DNA of 36,258 bases from an uncultured Clostridia bacterium. Its GTDB lineage: Bacteria > Bacillota > Clostridia > UBA1381. Positions 1-7,557 of this stretch are shown one piece after another. A model generated the notes under the pieces. That model had not been told where the DNA came from and searched no databases. It saw only the letters and a program-made list of their open reading frames with translations. Each line of letters opens with the position of its first letter. The first letter of the stretch is position 1. The DNA lies in the NCBI GenBank assembly GCA_947626075.1, contig CANQQW010000014.1, positions 1 through 36,258 on the forward strand, in the 5' to 3' direction. The translations under genes were made by a program, and so were the position numbers.

Positions 1-225
1 CCGATAGGAATATCGTTCGCGGGCGGACTTTCGGGACTGGGGTTCTTAGCGAAAAACATGGGGCACATATGGCCCTACTCGCTTATGTCCTACGGCATGA
101 ACTCGAATGCGCCGCAAAAAATCGCCGAAAGCGGCGGATACGCGCGGTTTGCCGTTGTGTGCGTTGTGTATATCGCGATATTTACCGTGATCGGAGCGGT
201 TACGGCGGCGAGGAGGGATATATAA
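1..225 (+). CDS. ABC-2 type transporter permease, C-terminal fragment
   Basis: The frame is open from the first base and stops at TAA 223-225, giving 74 residues of a 5'-truncated protein. It has a Gly-rich hydrophobic start, then a short loop of the type HIWPYSLMSYGMNS, then a hydrophobic segment (about residues 49-68) and a short basic tail ending ARRDI. This matches the last membrane part of ABC-2 permeases of the bacitracin/lantibiotic-export kind, where a WPxSLP-like loop precedes the final helix. The family call is inferred from this short tail only; the ATPase partner would lie to the left of the window. Any multi-pass permease with a similar end could be meant. Confidence 0.5.
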   Translation, partial: PIGISFAGGLSGLGFLAKNMGHIWPYSLMSYGMNSNAPQKIAESGGYARFAVVCVVYIAIFTVIGAVTAARRDI

Positions 226-362
226 ACTTTCCCGCTGAGAGGTATACGCTTCCGTTAAAAAGACTTAAAAATATGTTGGTGATAGAGGTGATTGCAAATG
301 CATAATTGCCAAGCAAATTTTGCTTGATTAAAAAGCGGTATGTGAGAATATTGGAATGCCTA

Positions 363-374
363 ATGTCACCATTT
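363..374 (+). repeat. left copy of inverted repeat flanking the tcmP island
   Basis: The sequence ATGTCACCATTT occurs here and in reverse complement at 3029-3040. Reading inward, similarity continues imperfectly: the next base matches, and GAAAT recurs four bases later on both sides, so about 19 of 23 positions agree. Both copies read toward the two minus-strand genes between them. Confidence 0.6.
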
Positions 375-524
375 AAGCGAAATCTTACTCAAAAAAACCC
401 GCATAAAACCTATGTTTTTCAAGATTAAAAGTACCAAAATCAGCATACCTTGTATCGTTATATTACCGTACCCCAAAAATACGTTTTTATATGTCTACGG
501 AGCGAATTTTTAGGTATAGATTAA

Positions 525-553
525 GAGCCGCTTTTCCATTCGGAAAACGGCTC
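525..553 (-). terminator. possible terminator hairpin after the radical SAM gene
   Basis: GAGCCG-C-TTTTCC, a 4-base loop and GGAAAACGGCTC form a 12-bp stem with one bulged C. It lies about 75 bases past the stop of the minus-strand gene ending at 629. The T-run that should follow on the minus strand is poor, so the call is tentative. Confidence 0.4.
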
Positions 554-628
554 AATCTTGCATAAATAAACGATTTAATTCCATTTCCCGCATTTGTCGA
601 GCTGACGTTTTTAATTTTCATAAATATG

Positions 629-1402
629 TTATTCTGTTATCGTTTTTTCCTTTATATGGTATTGTATACCGTTATTCTCGCAAAATGTTATAACTTTTGC
701 TGCCATTAAATTATAAAACTCCTTTTGCTGCTTATACGCAGACACCTCTTTGCAATAATTTGTGCGACCAAATATTATTTTATCTGTAAACGCTACAGCT
801 GTTAAAATATTATCTAAATTCTGATTTATCAGATTAGGTGTCGGATAAGGTTCTATGCTAATCCAAGTTTTGCAGCCCGCTTCATGCAAATTTTTTAATG
901 CTTCGAGTCTGTCGCTGTAAGGGGCCGTTCCCGGTTCTATTTTTTTTCTATAATTTTCATCTAAAGAAACAAGCGTTATCCCATATTCATTTTCATTTGA
1001 GAACTCAGCAAGTTCAATAGGCAGTATTCCTTTTGTAAGAATACAACATTTTATTCCTGCCTCATTTAATTTCTTTATTGCTTGAATACTCATTGCAGCA
1101 ATGTCGTCGTATCCATACATAAATGGATCGGTGGTAAAACATAATTGAACAGATTTAATTTTATTTTTTAATTTAGGTATTTCTTTATCAAGAAGTTCTA
1201 AGGTATTTGAAACTAAGTGCGGTTCAATCCATTCTTCGTAAGAACTAATCTGCCCAAAACGTTTTTTCATCATATAGGCATAACAAGGGAATTTGCACCC
1301 ATGTGAACAGCCTAATACATGATTCATAGTATAATCACCATATTCTACACCTGTCTTATATAGCATGGACTTGCGTTGAATATATCCTTTTACGGCACAC
1401 AT
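629..1402 (-). CDS. radical-SAM-like protein with three-Cys motif (TcmP partner, SPL-like)
   Basis: A 257-residue protein with Cys32, Cys36 and Cys40 in LGCSHGCKFPCYAY, followed by CFTTDPFMYG and an ILTKG stretch. These are landmarks of the spore-photoproduct-lyase-like branch of radical SAM proteins, whose cysteines normally hold a 4Fe-4S cluster. The spacing here is CxxxCxxxC rather than the usual CxxxCxxC. The upstream ATG at 1417 overlaps the GGAGG at 1411-1415, so it cannot use that site. The ATG at 1402 sits 8 bases after it and overlaps the upstream stop as TAATG, so translation is probably coupled to the TcmP gene. The TcmP family takes its name from such a three-Cys neighbour. The substrate is unknown; nucleic-acid modification or repair is only a guess. 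Confidence 0.75.
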   Translation of the reverse strand: MCAVKGYIQRKSMLYKTGVEYGDYTMNHVLGCSHGCKFPCYAYMMKKRFGQISSYEEWIEPHLVSNTLELLDKEIPKLKNKIKSVQLCFTTDPFMYGYDDIAAMSIQAIKKLNEAGIKCCILTKGILPIELAEFSNENEYGITLVSLDENYRKKIEPGTAPYSDRLEALKNLHEAGCKTWISIEPYPTPNLINQNLDNILTAVAFTDKIIFGRTNYCKEVSAYKQQKEFYNLMAAKVITFCENNGIQYHIKEKTITE

Positions 1403-2646
1403 TATTTTAGCCTCCATATGGTAATAGTTTTATCCCTGTCTTCTTCCCAAAATCTTGATATTCGTCTAGTCGGCGTATGTGATGGTTGTCTTTCGATACG
1501 GATAATGCCGGATTGTTCTAATTTTTCCAACGCATTGTATATTATTTTAAACTCACATATTAAACCGTATGTATTTATAAAAGACGCAATAAATGATGTT
1601 AATCGAATAGGTCTTGTCAATTTTGTGATTTGACTATATACATTGTTTTCTATTTCATATATAGAAACAGTATCACCCTCTACAGATGTAAATTCTGTGT
1701 CGCTAACATCAAAAAGAGAGATTTGTCCGCCCTGTTGGATATTTATAAACAATTCTTCTTTCCTTTTTAGCATATTTTGAGCCATAAGGAAACATCCATC
1801 CTCATGATTGCTGACATGCATCATACGATATTTGGGTCTTTGACTGTGTTTTAATCTTATTGGCATATTTAGCACATACTTATACAGTTTATTTAAATAT
1901 TGTTTATACCCTAACGAAATTTCCAGTTCTGCTTGATAGCCATCTATTTCTCCGTTGTTATATCTCATTATAATGGGTTTCCAATATTCTCCTCCCACTA
2001 TATCTGTTAGCATGCGTTGAGATTGCTCACTTGCTGTAAATTTGGTGGGTTCATATTCTACCAACTCGTCTAATCCTTCAATATCATTACGGTAATTCAC
2101 TTTTAAAGCTTTACAGGCGTTTCTAAAAAAACCAAATGAATTGAAATTAATTAGCATCTCAAAAGTACCAAATCCAAACTCTTTAAATCTATCAAGTCTT
2201 GCGGTACTTAAAGACTTTATACCGTAAGGATCAACGTATAAAAACACATTATAATCTTTTTTATCGGCAAGACATGGCTCGATATTATCTTCGTATTTTC
2301 CTTTAATAACCTCATAAGTATTATTTGTAGGAAATAATAACTGGATATTCTTAATAAGTTCATCACCGTGCGTCTTTTCTATAAAACAAGTTTGAATTGA
2401 ACTTGGTCTTCGTGCAATCCTTGATGCTTTTAAACACTCATCTCTTATTTTTAGAGCTATTAATGGGGATCCATCTTTTCCGTCTTGAAATCTGCCTTTC
2501 CCGGCAAAACAATCAACATAATATATCGGATGTCCACTCATTAACAACTTCTGAAAATATGGTTTTAAATATCCGCCTAACAACTTGTCTTTGATTACAG
2601 ACCATTCATTTTTTTCTTTAAAAAATTCTGCATTATTTTTTGACAT
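1402..2646 (-). CDS. tcmP: three-Cys-motif partner protein TcmP, methyltransferase-like
   Basis: A 414-residue protein. The N-terminal half looks like a class I SAM-dependent methyltransferase fold: DCFAGKG at residues 45-51 (motif I, glycine loop), an acidic residue at Glu90 in CFIEK (motif II position), and VDPYG at 138-142 (motif IV position). GSPLIAL at 59-65 is typical of TcmP proteins. The middle carries a HVSNHEDGCFLM segment, also seen in this family. The last about 80 residues resemble a winged helix (ALEKLEQSGIIRIER). Start ATG 2646 follows GGGAGGAG by 5-7 bases; an in-frame ATG at 2706 lacks this. The gene is first in a two-gene unit with the three-Cys radical SAM gene. Methyltransferase activity and target are inferred, not shown. 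The gene is much AT-richer than the core genes to its right, suggesting transfer. Confidence 0.8.
   Translation of the reverse strand: MSKNNAEFFKEKNEWSVIKDKLLGGYLKPYFQKLLMSGHPIYYVDCFAGKGRFQDGKDGSPLIALKIRDECLKASRIARRPSSIQTCFIEKTHGDELIKNIQLLFPTNNTYEVIKGKYEDNIEPCLADKKDYNVFLYVDPYGIKSLSTARLDRFKEFGFGTFEMLINFNSFGFFRNACKALKVNYRNDIEGLDELVEYEPTKFTASEQSQRMLTDIVGGEYWKPIIMRYNNGEIDGYQAELEISLGYKQYLNKLYKYVLNMPIRLKHSQRPKYRMMHVSNHEDGCFLMAQNMLKRKEELFINIQQGGQISLFDVSDTEFTSVEGDTVSIYEIENNVYSQITKLTRPIRLTSFIASFINTYGLICEFKIIYNALEKLEQSGIIRIERQPSHTPTRRISRFWEEDRDKTITIWRLK
1411..1415 (-). promoter_or_regulatory. ribosome binding site fixing the start of the radical SAM gene
   Basis: GGAGG on the minus strand, 8 bases before ATG 1402. 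It lies inside the end of the tcmP-like gene and overlaps the alternative ATG at 1417, which excludes that start. Confidence 0.8.
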
Positions 2647-3028
2647 GATACTCCTCCCATATAGTATGCACAGGTTTATATAACATAAATAATAAAATTT
2701 ACACACCGTGTTTTTCCTTTTTATAAACCAAAAACTGACAATATTATATTCTATTTAAAAGATAAAATCAATAGAAAATTGAATTTGTTTTCATCTTTTG
2801 ACCTATAACAGTCATTAATTCTAAACATAGAAGCGCTTCCATATAAGTACAGAGTATTTTTAGTAAAACTTTTTATGATTCTTGACCGATGAGCACTAGT
2901 GTTATGTAGGAAGTTTAATCCACAATGTTGAAGATAGGAACATAAACATAAGGCGTATACGGGTTTTGACATTTTTGCCGTTAAAAAAGTAAGTATTTAT
3001 GCGGATTTCATAACTCTAAATTTCTTAT

Positions 3029-3040
3029 AAATGGTGACAT
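3029..3040 (-). repeat. right copy of inverted repeat flanking the tcmP island
   Basis: AAATGGTGACAT is the exact reverse complement of 363-374. It ends 4 bases before the terminator hairpin that closes the neighbouring operon, so the island boundary appears to lie right beside that terminator. Confidence 0.6.
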
Positions 3041-3044
3041 ATGC

Positions 3045-3080
3045 AAAAAAGGCATATCGCTTTACACGATATGCCTTTTT
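3045..3080 (-). terminator. intrinsic terminator (bidirectional shape)
   Basis: GGCATATCG (3051-3059) pairs with CGATATGCC (3067-3075) around a 7-base loop. A-run on the left and T-run on the right make it usable in both directions. It is the natural end of the minus-strand run that finishes at 3212. Confidence 0.8.
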
Positions 3081-3211
3081 CTGCACCCTGTCCGACAGTC
3101 TGTCATAAAATTATTGATTATACTGTCTTATGTCATACCATCATATGGCTGTCTTTTTAAATTGCAGCGAGTACGCCAACACTCAGTATTTTATATTTTA
3201 CATAAAAAACG

Positions 3212-4717
3212 TCAATATATCCACTCTCCGACGGAGCCGCCGGTCAGGGCGCTTATGTTCCCGTCAAAATCCGACGCGTAGAGGCGGCGGCTCGTATGGT
3301 CCGTAAAAAACACTATGTCGTTCTTCACGGTAAGTCCGTCTACGTCTCTGTCGTATATTTCAGTCTCGCCGGAGCCGTCCTTGTCCGCGATATAAACTCC
3401 GTTATACGACGCTGCCATTTTTTCCGAGCCGAGCGCTATATCGTCAGCGTAGCAAACGTAACGGTCGTCGGAGCCGTCGAGGTTCACGCGGTACACCTCC
3501 ATTCGCATCGGGTGCTTGTAGTACACTTTATCGCCGTCCCGTGCCGCTATTTCTGTATTGAGCCACGACGGGTCGCCTTTATGAACAAGGTGATCGTCGC
3601 TGCCGTCAATGTTTACGCAGTAAATATCCTGTCCGTTGTCGGGGCTTATATATACGATTTTATCCGACGGTTCCGCGTTTTTAAACAATATCGAATTATG
3701 TTCCGTAAGCGTGCGCACGTCGGCGCCGTCAAGATTTACGCGCGTAATGTTTCCGTACCACATACCGTTTTCTATGAGTATGTAATCTCCGAAAAATACA
3801 CAGTTAAACGGGTACAGCTTTGTGTACGCGCTGTCCCCTATGTCTATAGCGCTCAAAGATTTACCGTCGCGCGTGAGCGAGTATAAGCTGTTGTCGTTTT
3901 CAAGGTTAAAGTACAGTCTGTCACGGTAAAGGCGCGGATACTGCACGGCATTATCCGTCAGCCGCTCGGTCGTGCGCGTTTCCGTGTCAATGCGGTAAAG
4001 CGCTCCGCTGTCCGTCTCGCGGTAATAGGCGTAACCGCCGTCCACGGCGACCTTATCGACGCTTTTATCCAAAACAAGTTCTTCCCCGCTCTTAGCGCTC
4101 GCTCTGTATAAATAACCGTTTCCGTCAGATATATAGTATACGTAACCATCGCACATTTCAAGATCCCGCGCCGCCGCGTCTGACAGCTTAAGCGTTTCGC
4201 CGTCGGGCGTGACCGCGTACAGCCGTCCGTAGTCGGAAAGTGAGGTGTAGTATACCGGCTTATCGATATTCTTCGCGGTTGTAACCGTCACGGAATTGTT
4301 TGATGCGTTCCAATAGACCGACGCGCCGAGCGCTTCCGATACCGCGCGCACCGGCACGTATGTATAGTTGTTTATAATTTTCGCCGGCACGTCGAGAGTT
4401 ATATTGTCAACCGGCACAGCCGCGCCGTCAGAATTGAAAACTCCGACGCTCAGCATGGGGCTGTCTATTGTAAGCTCGGTAAACGCGTCATCGCGCTCGG
4501 CGTACACCGAGCGGGCATCGCCGTCCCATGTTACCTTTGCTCCCAGAGCTTCAAATACCGAGCGCATAGGAACAAGCACGCGTCCGTCAACGTTAAGCGG
4601 CTCCGCGCCGCTAAGCGCTTCACCGTCAACGTAAACTCCAATTTCGCCGCTCGCCGACGCGCCCGCGCAGGTGATAAGCGCGAATAAAAGCGTTAGCGCG
4701 ATCGTAAGCCTTTTCAT
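3212..4717 (-). CDS. secreted protein with copper amine oxidase N-terminal repeats and DUF5050-like domain
   Basis: A 501-residue protein. Residues 1-22 form a signal peptide (KR, hydrophobic core, ending ASAS). Two stalk-type repeats follow: VPMRSVFEALGAKVTWD near residues 50-66 and VPVRAVSEALGASVYWN near 121-137. These belong to the copper-amine-oxidase N-terminal domain, common in clostridial surface proteins and unrelated to the oxidase reaction itself. The remaining about 350 residues repeat short units such as VYYISDGNGYLYR, RVNLDGADVRTL and YCVNIDGSDDHLV, the pattern of DUF5050, which probably folds as a beta-propeller-like extracellular domain. No LPXTG motif or membrane anchor is seen. 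The start lies 1 base after the tmk stop, so it is the last gene of the run. Its ligand is unknown. Confidence 0.8.
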   Translation of the reverse strand: MKRLTIALTLLFALITCAGASASGEIGVYVDGEALSGAEPLNVDGRVLVPMRSVFEALGAKVTWDGDARSVYAERDDAFTELTIDSPMLSVGVFNSDGAAVPVDNITLDVPAKIINNYTYVPVRAVSEALGASVYWNASNNSVTVTTAKNIDKPVYYTSLSDYGRLYAVTPDGETLKLSDAAARDLEMCDGYVYYISDGNGYLYRASAKSGEELVLDKSVDKVAVDGGYAYYRETDSGALYRIDTETRTTERLTDNAVQYPRLYRDRLYFNLENDNSLYSLTRDGKSLSAIDIGDSAYTKLYPFNCVFFGDYILIENGMWYGNITRVNLDGADVRTLTEHNSILFKNAEPSDKIVYISPDNGQDIYCVNIDGSDDHLVHKGDPSWLNTEIAARDGDKVYYKHPMRMEVYRVNLDGSDDRYVCYADDIALGSEKMAASYNGVYIADKDGSGETEIYDRDVDGLTVKNDIVFFTDHTSRRLYASDFDGNISALTGGSVGEWIY

Positions 4718-4718
4718 T

Positions 4719-5390
4719 TTATAAAAACTCCTTTATGACCGAATAAATATCCTCGTGTATGCTTTCAAGGCTTCTTATTTCGCCGTTTTCTACGCATGAA
4801 ATACGCTTCCAGCCGCAGCGTTTGGCGACATACAGCGCGTTATCGTAGCTTTTTTTGAGGTATGTCAAATCGTTTTCGTGTATGTCCTTTTTTTCGGTGC
4901 CGTCAGCCTTGTTCGCCCTGTTCTTCATGAGCGCGGCTCCGTATTCCGGCGGCATATCGAGGAATACCGTCACGTCGGGACGCGGCAGCGAGTATATATT
5001 ATGCTCCAAATTGTCAAGCCAGTCGATAAATATGTCCTTTTCCTTTGTCAGCTCTATTTTGCTCGCCTGATGAATCAAATTGGAAGAAACATACCTGTCG
5101 GCAAGAATAACCGCGCCGTTTTCGTAGTCCTTTCCCCAGTCCGTCCTGTAAGTCGCAAAGCGGTCCGCGGCGTAAAAGGTGGACGTTGCGTAAGCGTTTA
5201 CGTCGGACGGGTGCGCGCCGAAGTCGCCGGCAAGATACATTTTCACAAGCGCTGACGAAGGTTTATCGTATGCGGGGAACGAAACCATTCTGACTTCCCT
5301 GCCCTCATCGGCAAGGCGCTTATACAGAAGCTCGGACTGCGTTTGCTTGCCGCTCGCGTCAACTCCGTCAATAACAATAAGTGTACCCAT
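4719..5390 (-). CDS. tmk: thymidylate kinase
   Basis: A 223-residue dTMP kinase, which phosphorylates dTMP to dTDP in dTTP synthesis. The P-loop is GVDASGKQT at residues 9-17. Gln follows the Lys where most kinases have Ser or Thr; this GKQT form is found in a subgroup of bacterial Tmk proteins. Also present are the substrate-site ADRYVSSNLIHQ and the mobile lid region with KNRANKADGTEKKD. Length is normal for the family. AGGAGA lies 5 bases before the ATG. It lies 8 bases after tagA and 1 base before the secreted DUF5050-like gene, so it is cotranscribed with both. Confidence 0.93.
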   Translation of the reverse strand: MGTLIVIDGVDASGKQTQSELLYKRLADEGREVRMVSFPAYDKPSSALVKMYLAGDFGAHPSDVNAYATSTFYAADRFATYRTDWGKDYENGAVILADRYVSSNLIHQASKIELTKEKDIFIDWLDNLEHNIYSLPRPDVTVFLDMPPEYGAALMKNRANKADGTEKKDIHENDLTYLKKSYDNALYVAKRCGWKRISCVENGEIRSLESIHEDIYSVIKEFL

Positions 5391-5398
5391 AATATCTC

Positions 5399-6136
5399 CT
5401 AATTCTGTTTATATTTTCTGCCTTTGGCTATAACAGTAGCCGCGAATTTGGGCAGCTCCATCATTCTGCCTATGCGCCACGGCTCCTTGCAAAGCCTGTA
5501 AAACCATTCAAGTCCCGTTTTGCAGAAAAAATCCGGCGCTCTGTCAACGCGTCCCGCGAATACGTCAAGACTGCCGCCTATACCCATAGCCACGCGTATA
5601 CCGAGCGCGTCACGGTTACGGTCAATCCATTCCTCCTGTTTCGGCGCTCCCAGACACACAAACAGCATATCCGCGCCGGAGGCGTTTATCTCACGTACAA
5701 TTTCGCTTTCTTCCTCGGGCTTAAAGTAACCGTTTCTCATGCCGACAATATTAAGATTCGGGTAGTCCTTTAAGAGGTTGGCTTTCGCTTCCTCCGCCAC
5801 ACCCGGTTTGCCTCCGAAAAGGAACAGCTTATGTTCGGATTCGTTCATCTTGGTAAGCACAAGCCGCGCTATATCGTAGCCCGCGGCGCGCTCCTTTATC
5901 GGCTTTTTCAGTATCTTCGACGCGTAAACGACGCCTATACCGTCAGCCGTAAGAAGCTCGGCGCGGTTTAAAAGGTCCGCGAACGCGGGATTTTTGTACG
6001 CGTGCATTATAATTTCCGAATTCGGCGTAAATACGGCATGGAATTTGTCCTCTTCCATAAATTCCATTATTATGTCCGCCGCCTGTTCTATATTTACCAT
6101 ATCGACATGCACGCCGAGTATATTTACCTTATCCAT
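5399..6136 (-). CDS. tagA: WecG/TagA/CpsF family glycosyltransferase
   Basis: A 245-residue protein of the GT26 family, which adds N-acetylmannosamine or a similar sugar to undecaprenyl-diphosphate-GlcNAc at the membrane face. This is the linkage-unit step of wall teichoic acid or a related polymer. Visible motifs are LTADGIGVVYASK (with the conserved Asp), LFGGKPGVAEEA, FVCLGAPKQEEWI, GIGGSLDVFAGRVDRAP and the C-terminal LEWFYRLCKEPWR. No other teichoic-acid genes are in the window, so the exact sugar and polymer are inferred from the family only. It follows the citrate synthase gene by 12 bases. Confidence 0.88.
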   Translation of the reverse strand: MDKVNILGVHVDMVNIEQAADIIMEFMEEDKFHAVFTPNSEIIMHAYKNPAFADLLNRAELLTADGIGVVYASKILKKPIKERAAGYDIARLVLTKMNESEHKLFLFGGKPGVAEEAKANLLKDYPNLNIVGMRNGYFKPEEESEIVREINASGADMLFVCLGAPKQEEWIDRNRDALGIRVAMGIGGSLDVFAGRVDRAPDFFCKTGLEWFYRLCKEPWRIGRMMELPKFAATVIAKGRKYKQN

Positions 6137-6148
6137 ACGTTTCTCCTT

Positions 6149-7513
6149 TTAACGTTTATCTATTTCCACATACTTCTTGGTTTTGAGCATCGACTTATAC
6201 GCGGGACGTATTATCCTGTTGCAGCCTATAACCTCCTCGAGGCGGTGCGCGCACCAGCCGACAATTCTCGAAACCGCGAAAAGAGGCGTGTACATATCCG
6301 CCGGTATGCCGAGCATTTTATATACAAAGCCGGAATACATATCCACATTGGCGCACATTACCTTTTCGCTGTGTTTGACATCAGCGAACACTTTCGGAGT
6401 AAGACGTTCAACGGCGCAGTAGAGATTAAACTCTTTTTCAAAATCGGGGTTCTTCTTCACAAGCGTCTGCGCCTTTTCTTTCAGGAGAATACATCTCGGG
6501 TCGCTGTACGTGTAAATGGCGTGACCCATACCGTAAATAAGTCCCGAGCCGTCAAACGCTTCCTTGTTAAGTATCTTGACGAGGTAAGCTTTTACTTCGT
6601 CGTCGTCCTCCCAATTTCTTACGTTGGCTTTTATATCCTCCATCATGCCCATAACCTTAGCGTTAGCGCCGCCGTGTTTTGGTCCCTTTAGGGAGCCTAT
6701 CGCCGCCGCAATCGCCGAATATGTATCTGTATCGGAGGATGAAATAACTCTTGTCGTAAACGCCGAATTGTTTCCGCCGCCGTGCTCCGCGTGTATCATT
6801 AAAAGCACGTCAAGCATTTCCGCTTCCTCGCGCGTGTATTTATTGTCGGGACGGAGCATATAAAGCAAATTTTCCGCCGTTGAAAGGCGCGGCTGCGGCG
6901 CGTGCAGGTAAAGGCTGTTGCCGTCGTGGTAGTGGCTCTTTGCCTGGTAGCCGTAAGCCGCCATTACCGGCAGACGAGCTATAAGCTCAATCGACTGGCG
7001 GATTATATTACCCGCCGTTATCTCATCGGGGTTCGGGTCATATGAGTATGCCGCAAGCACGCTTCTTGCCATTTTATTCATTATGTTCGGGCTCGGCGAT
7101 TTTAAAATCATATCCTCCGTAAAGCCCTCGGGCAGCGGACGCTGATTTCCGATAAACCGCGAAAAATCGGAAAGGGTTTTCGCGTTCGGCAGATGTCCGA
7201 ACAGGAGCAAATACGCAACCTCTTCAAATCCGAATCTGTTTTCCGTTTCACAGCTTCGCACTATGTCTGAAAGGTCGTAGCCCCGGTAACGAAGGTGTCC
7301 TTCCATCGGTATTTTCTCGCCGTCCTCGATATAATATCCGATTACAGCGCCGATCGATGTAAGACCCGCCATTACTCCGGTGCCGTCATCGTTTCTCAGT
7401 CCTCTTTTTACGTGATATGTCTTAAAAAGCTCCTTTGAAAACGGTTTATACACTCCTATTGCCTTTTGCTGAAAAATTTCCTGCAGTCTTTCTCTTTCTT
7501 CCTTGCTAAGCAT
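6149..7513 (-). CDS. citrate synthase (Si type)
   Basis: A 454-residue citrate synthase, condensing acetyl-CoA and oxaloacetate to citrate. Visible catalytic landmarks are HAEHGGGNNSAF, SLKGPKHGGAN (first catalytic His), GMGHAIYTYSDPR (second His) and NVDMYSGF (catalytic Asp). ATG 7513 is preferred over GTG 7522: AAAGGA at 7524-7529 is 10 bases from the ATG but only 1 from the GTG. In an anaerobe it probably feeds glutamate synthesis through a partial TCA branch. That is consistent with, but not shown by, the context: it sits between topoisomerase and cell-envelope genes with no other TCA gene near. Confidence 0.92.
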   Translation of the reverse strand: MLSKEERERLQEIFQQKAIGVYKPFSKELFKTYHVKRGLRNDDGTGVMAGLTSIGAVIGYYIEDGEKIPMEGHLRYRGYDLSDIVRSCETENRFGFEEVAYLLLFGHLPNAKTLSDFSRFIGNQRPLPEGFTEDMILKSPSPNIMNKMARSVLAAYSYDPNPDEITAGNIIRQSIELIARLPVMAAYGYQAKSHYHDGNSLYLHAPQPRLSTAENLLYMLRPDNKYTREEAEMLDVLLMIHAEHGGGNNSAFTTRVISSSDTDTYSAIAAAIGSLKGPKHGGANAKVMGMMEDIKANVRNWEDDDEVKAYLVKILNKEAFDGSGLIYGMGHAIYTYSDPRCILLKEKAQTLVKKNPDFEKEFNLYCAVERLTPKVFADVKHSEKVMCANVDMYSGFVYKMLGIPADMYTPLFAVSRIVGWCAHRLEEVIGCNRIIRPAYKSMLKTKKYVEIDKR

Positions 7514-7557
7514 ATTTGCCACTTCCTTTCCGCCCGCGCCGGACGCGGGTCACAATA

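Larger units (their letters stand above)
226..628. other. gene-free AT-rich stretch
   Basis: No convincing gene is seen. The stretch holds a short palindrome at 310-326 (CAAGCAAA around one central base), the left copy of an inverted repeat at 363-374, and an imperfect hairpin at 525-553. Base composition changes here from the middling GC of the permease to the AT-rich composition of the following two genes, which marks the left edge of an inserted block. Confidence 0.6.
2707..3211. other. gene-free AT-rich stretch
   Basis: The stretch contains the upstream region of the tcmP-like gene, the right inverted repeat (3029-3040) and a bidirectional terminator (3045-3080). A 73-codon minus-strand frame at 2751-2972 lacks a good ribosome site and any recognisable motif, and is not called. 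Bases 3081-3211 show nothing I can name. Confidence 0.6.

Noticed and set aside
69-305. A plus-strand frame overlapping the permease end
   Set aside because: It reads the permease sequence in another frame, giving an Arg/Cys-rich product; the open frame from base 1 has a proper membrane-protein pattern.
310-326. Palindrome CAAGCAAA/TTTGCTTG as a terminator of the permease gene
   Set aside because: The loop would be too small and no T-run follows; it may be chance in AT-rich DNA.
2700-2760. Promoter for tcmP
   Set aside because: Several AT-rich -10-like boxes exist (a TATAAT and a TTGTCA among them), but none pairs with a -35 box at 16-18 bases, so no single promoter can be supported.
2751-2972. 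A 73-codon minus-strand frame upstream of tcmP
   Set aside because: No good ribosome site and no recognisable motif; its Cys/Tyr/Ser-rich product is what random AT-rich DNA gives. It also lies where the tcmP promoter should be.
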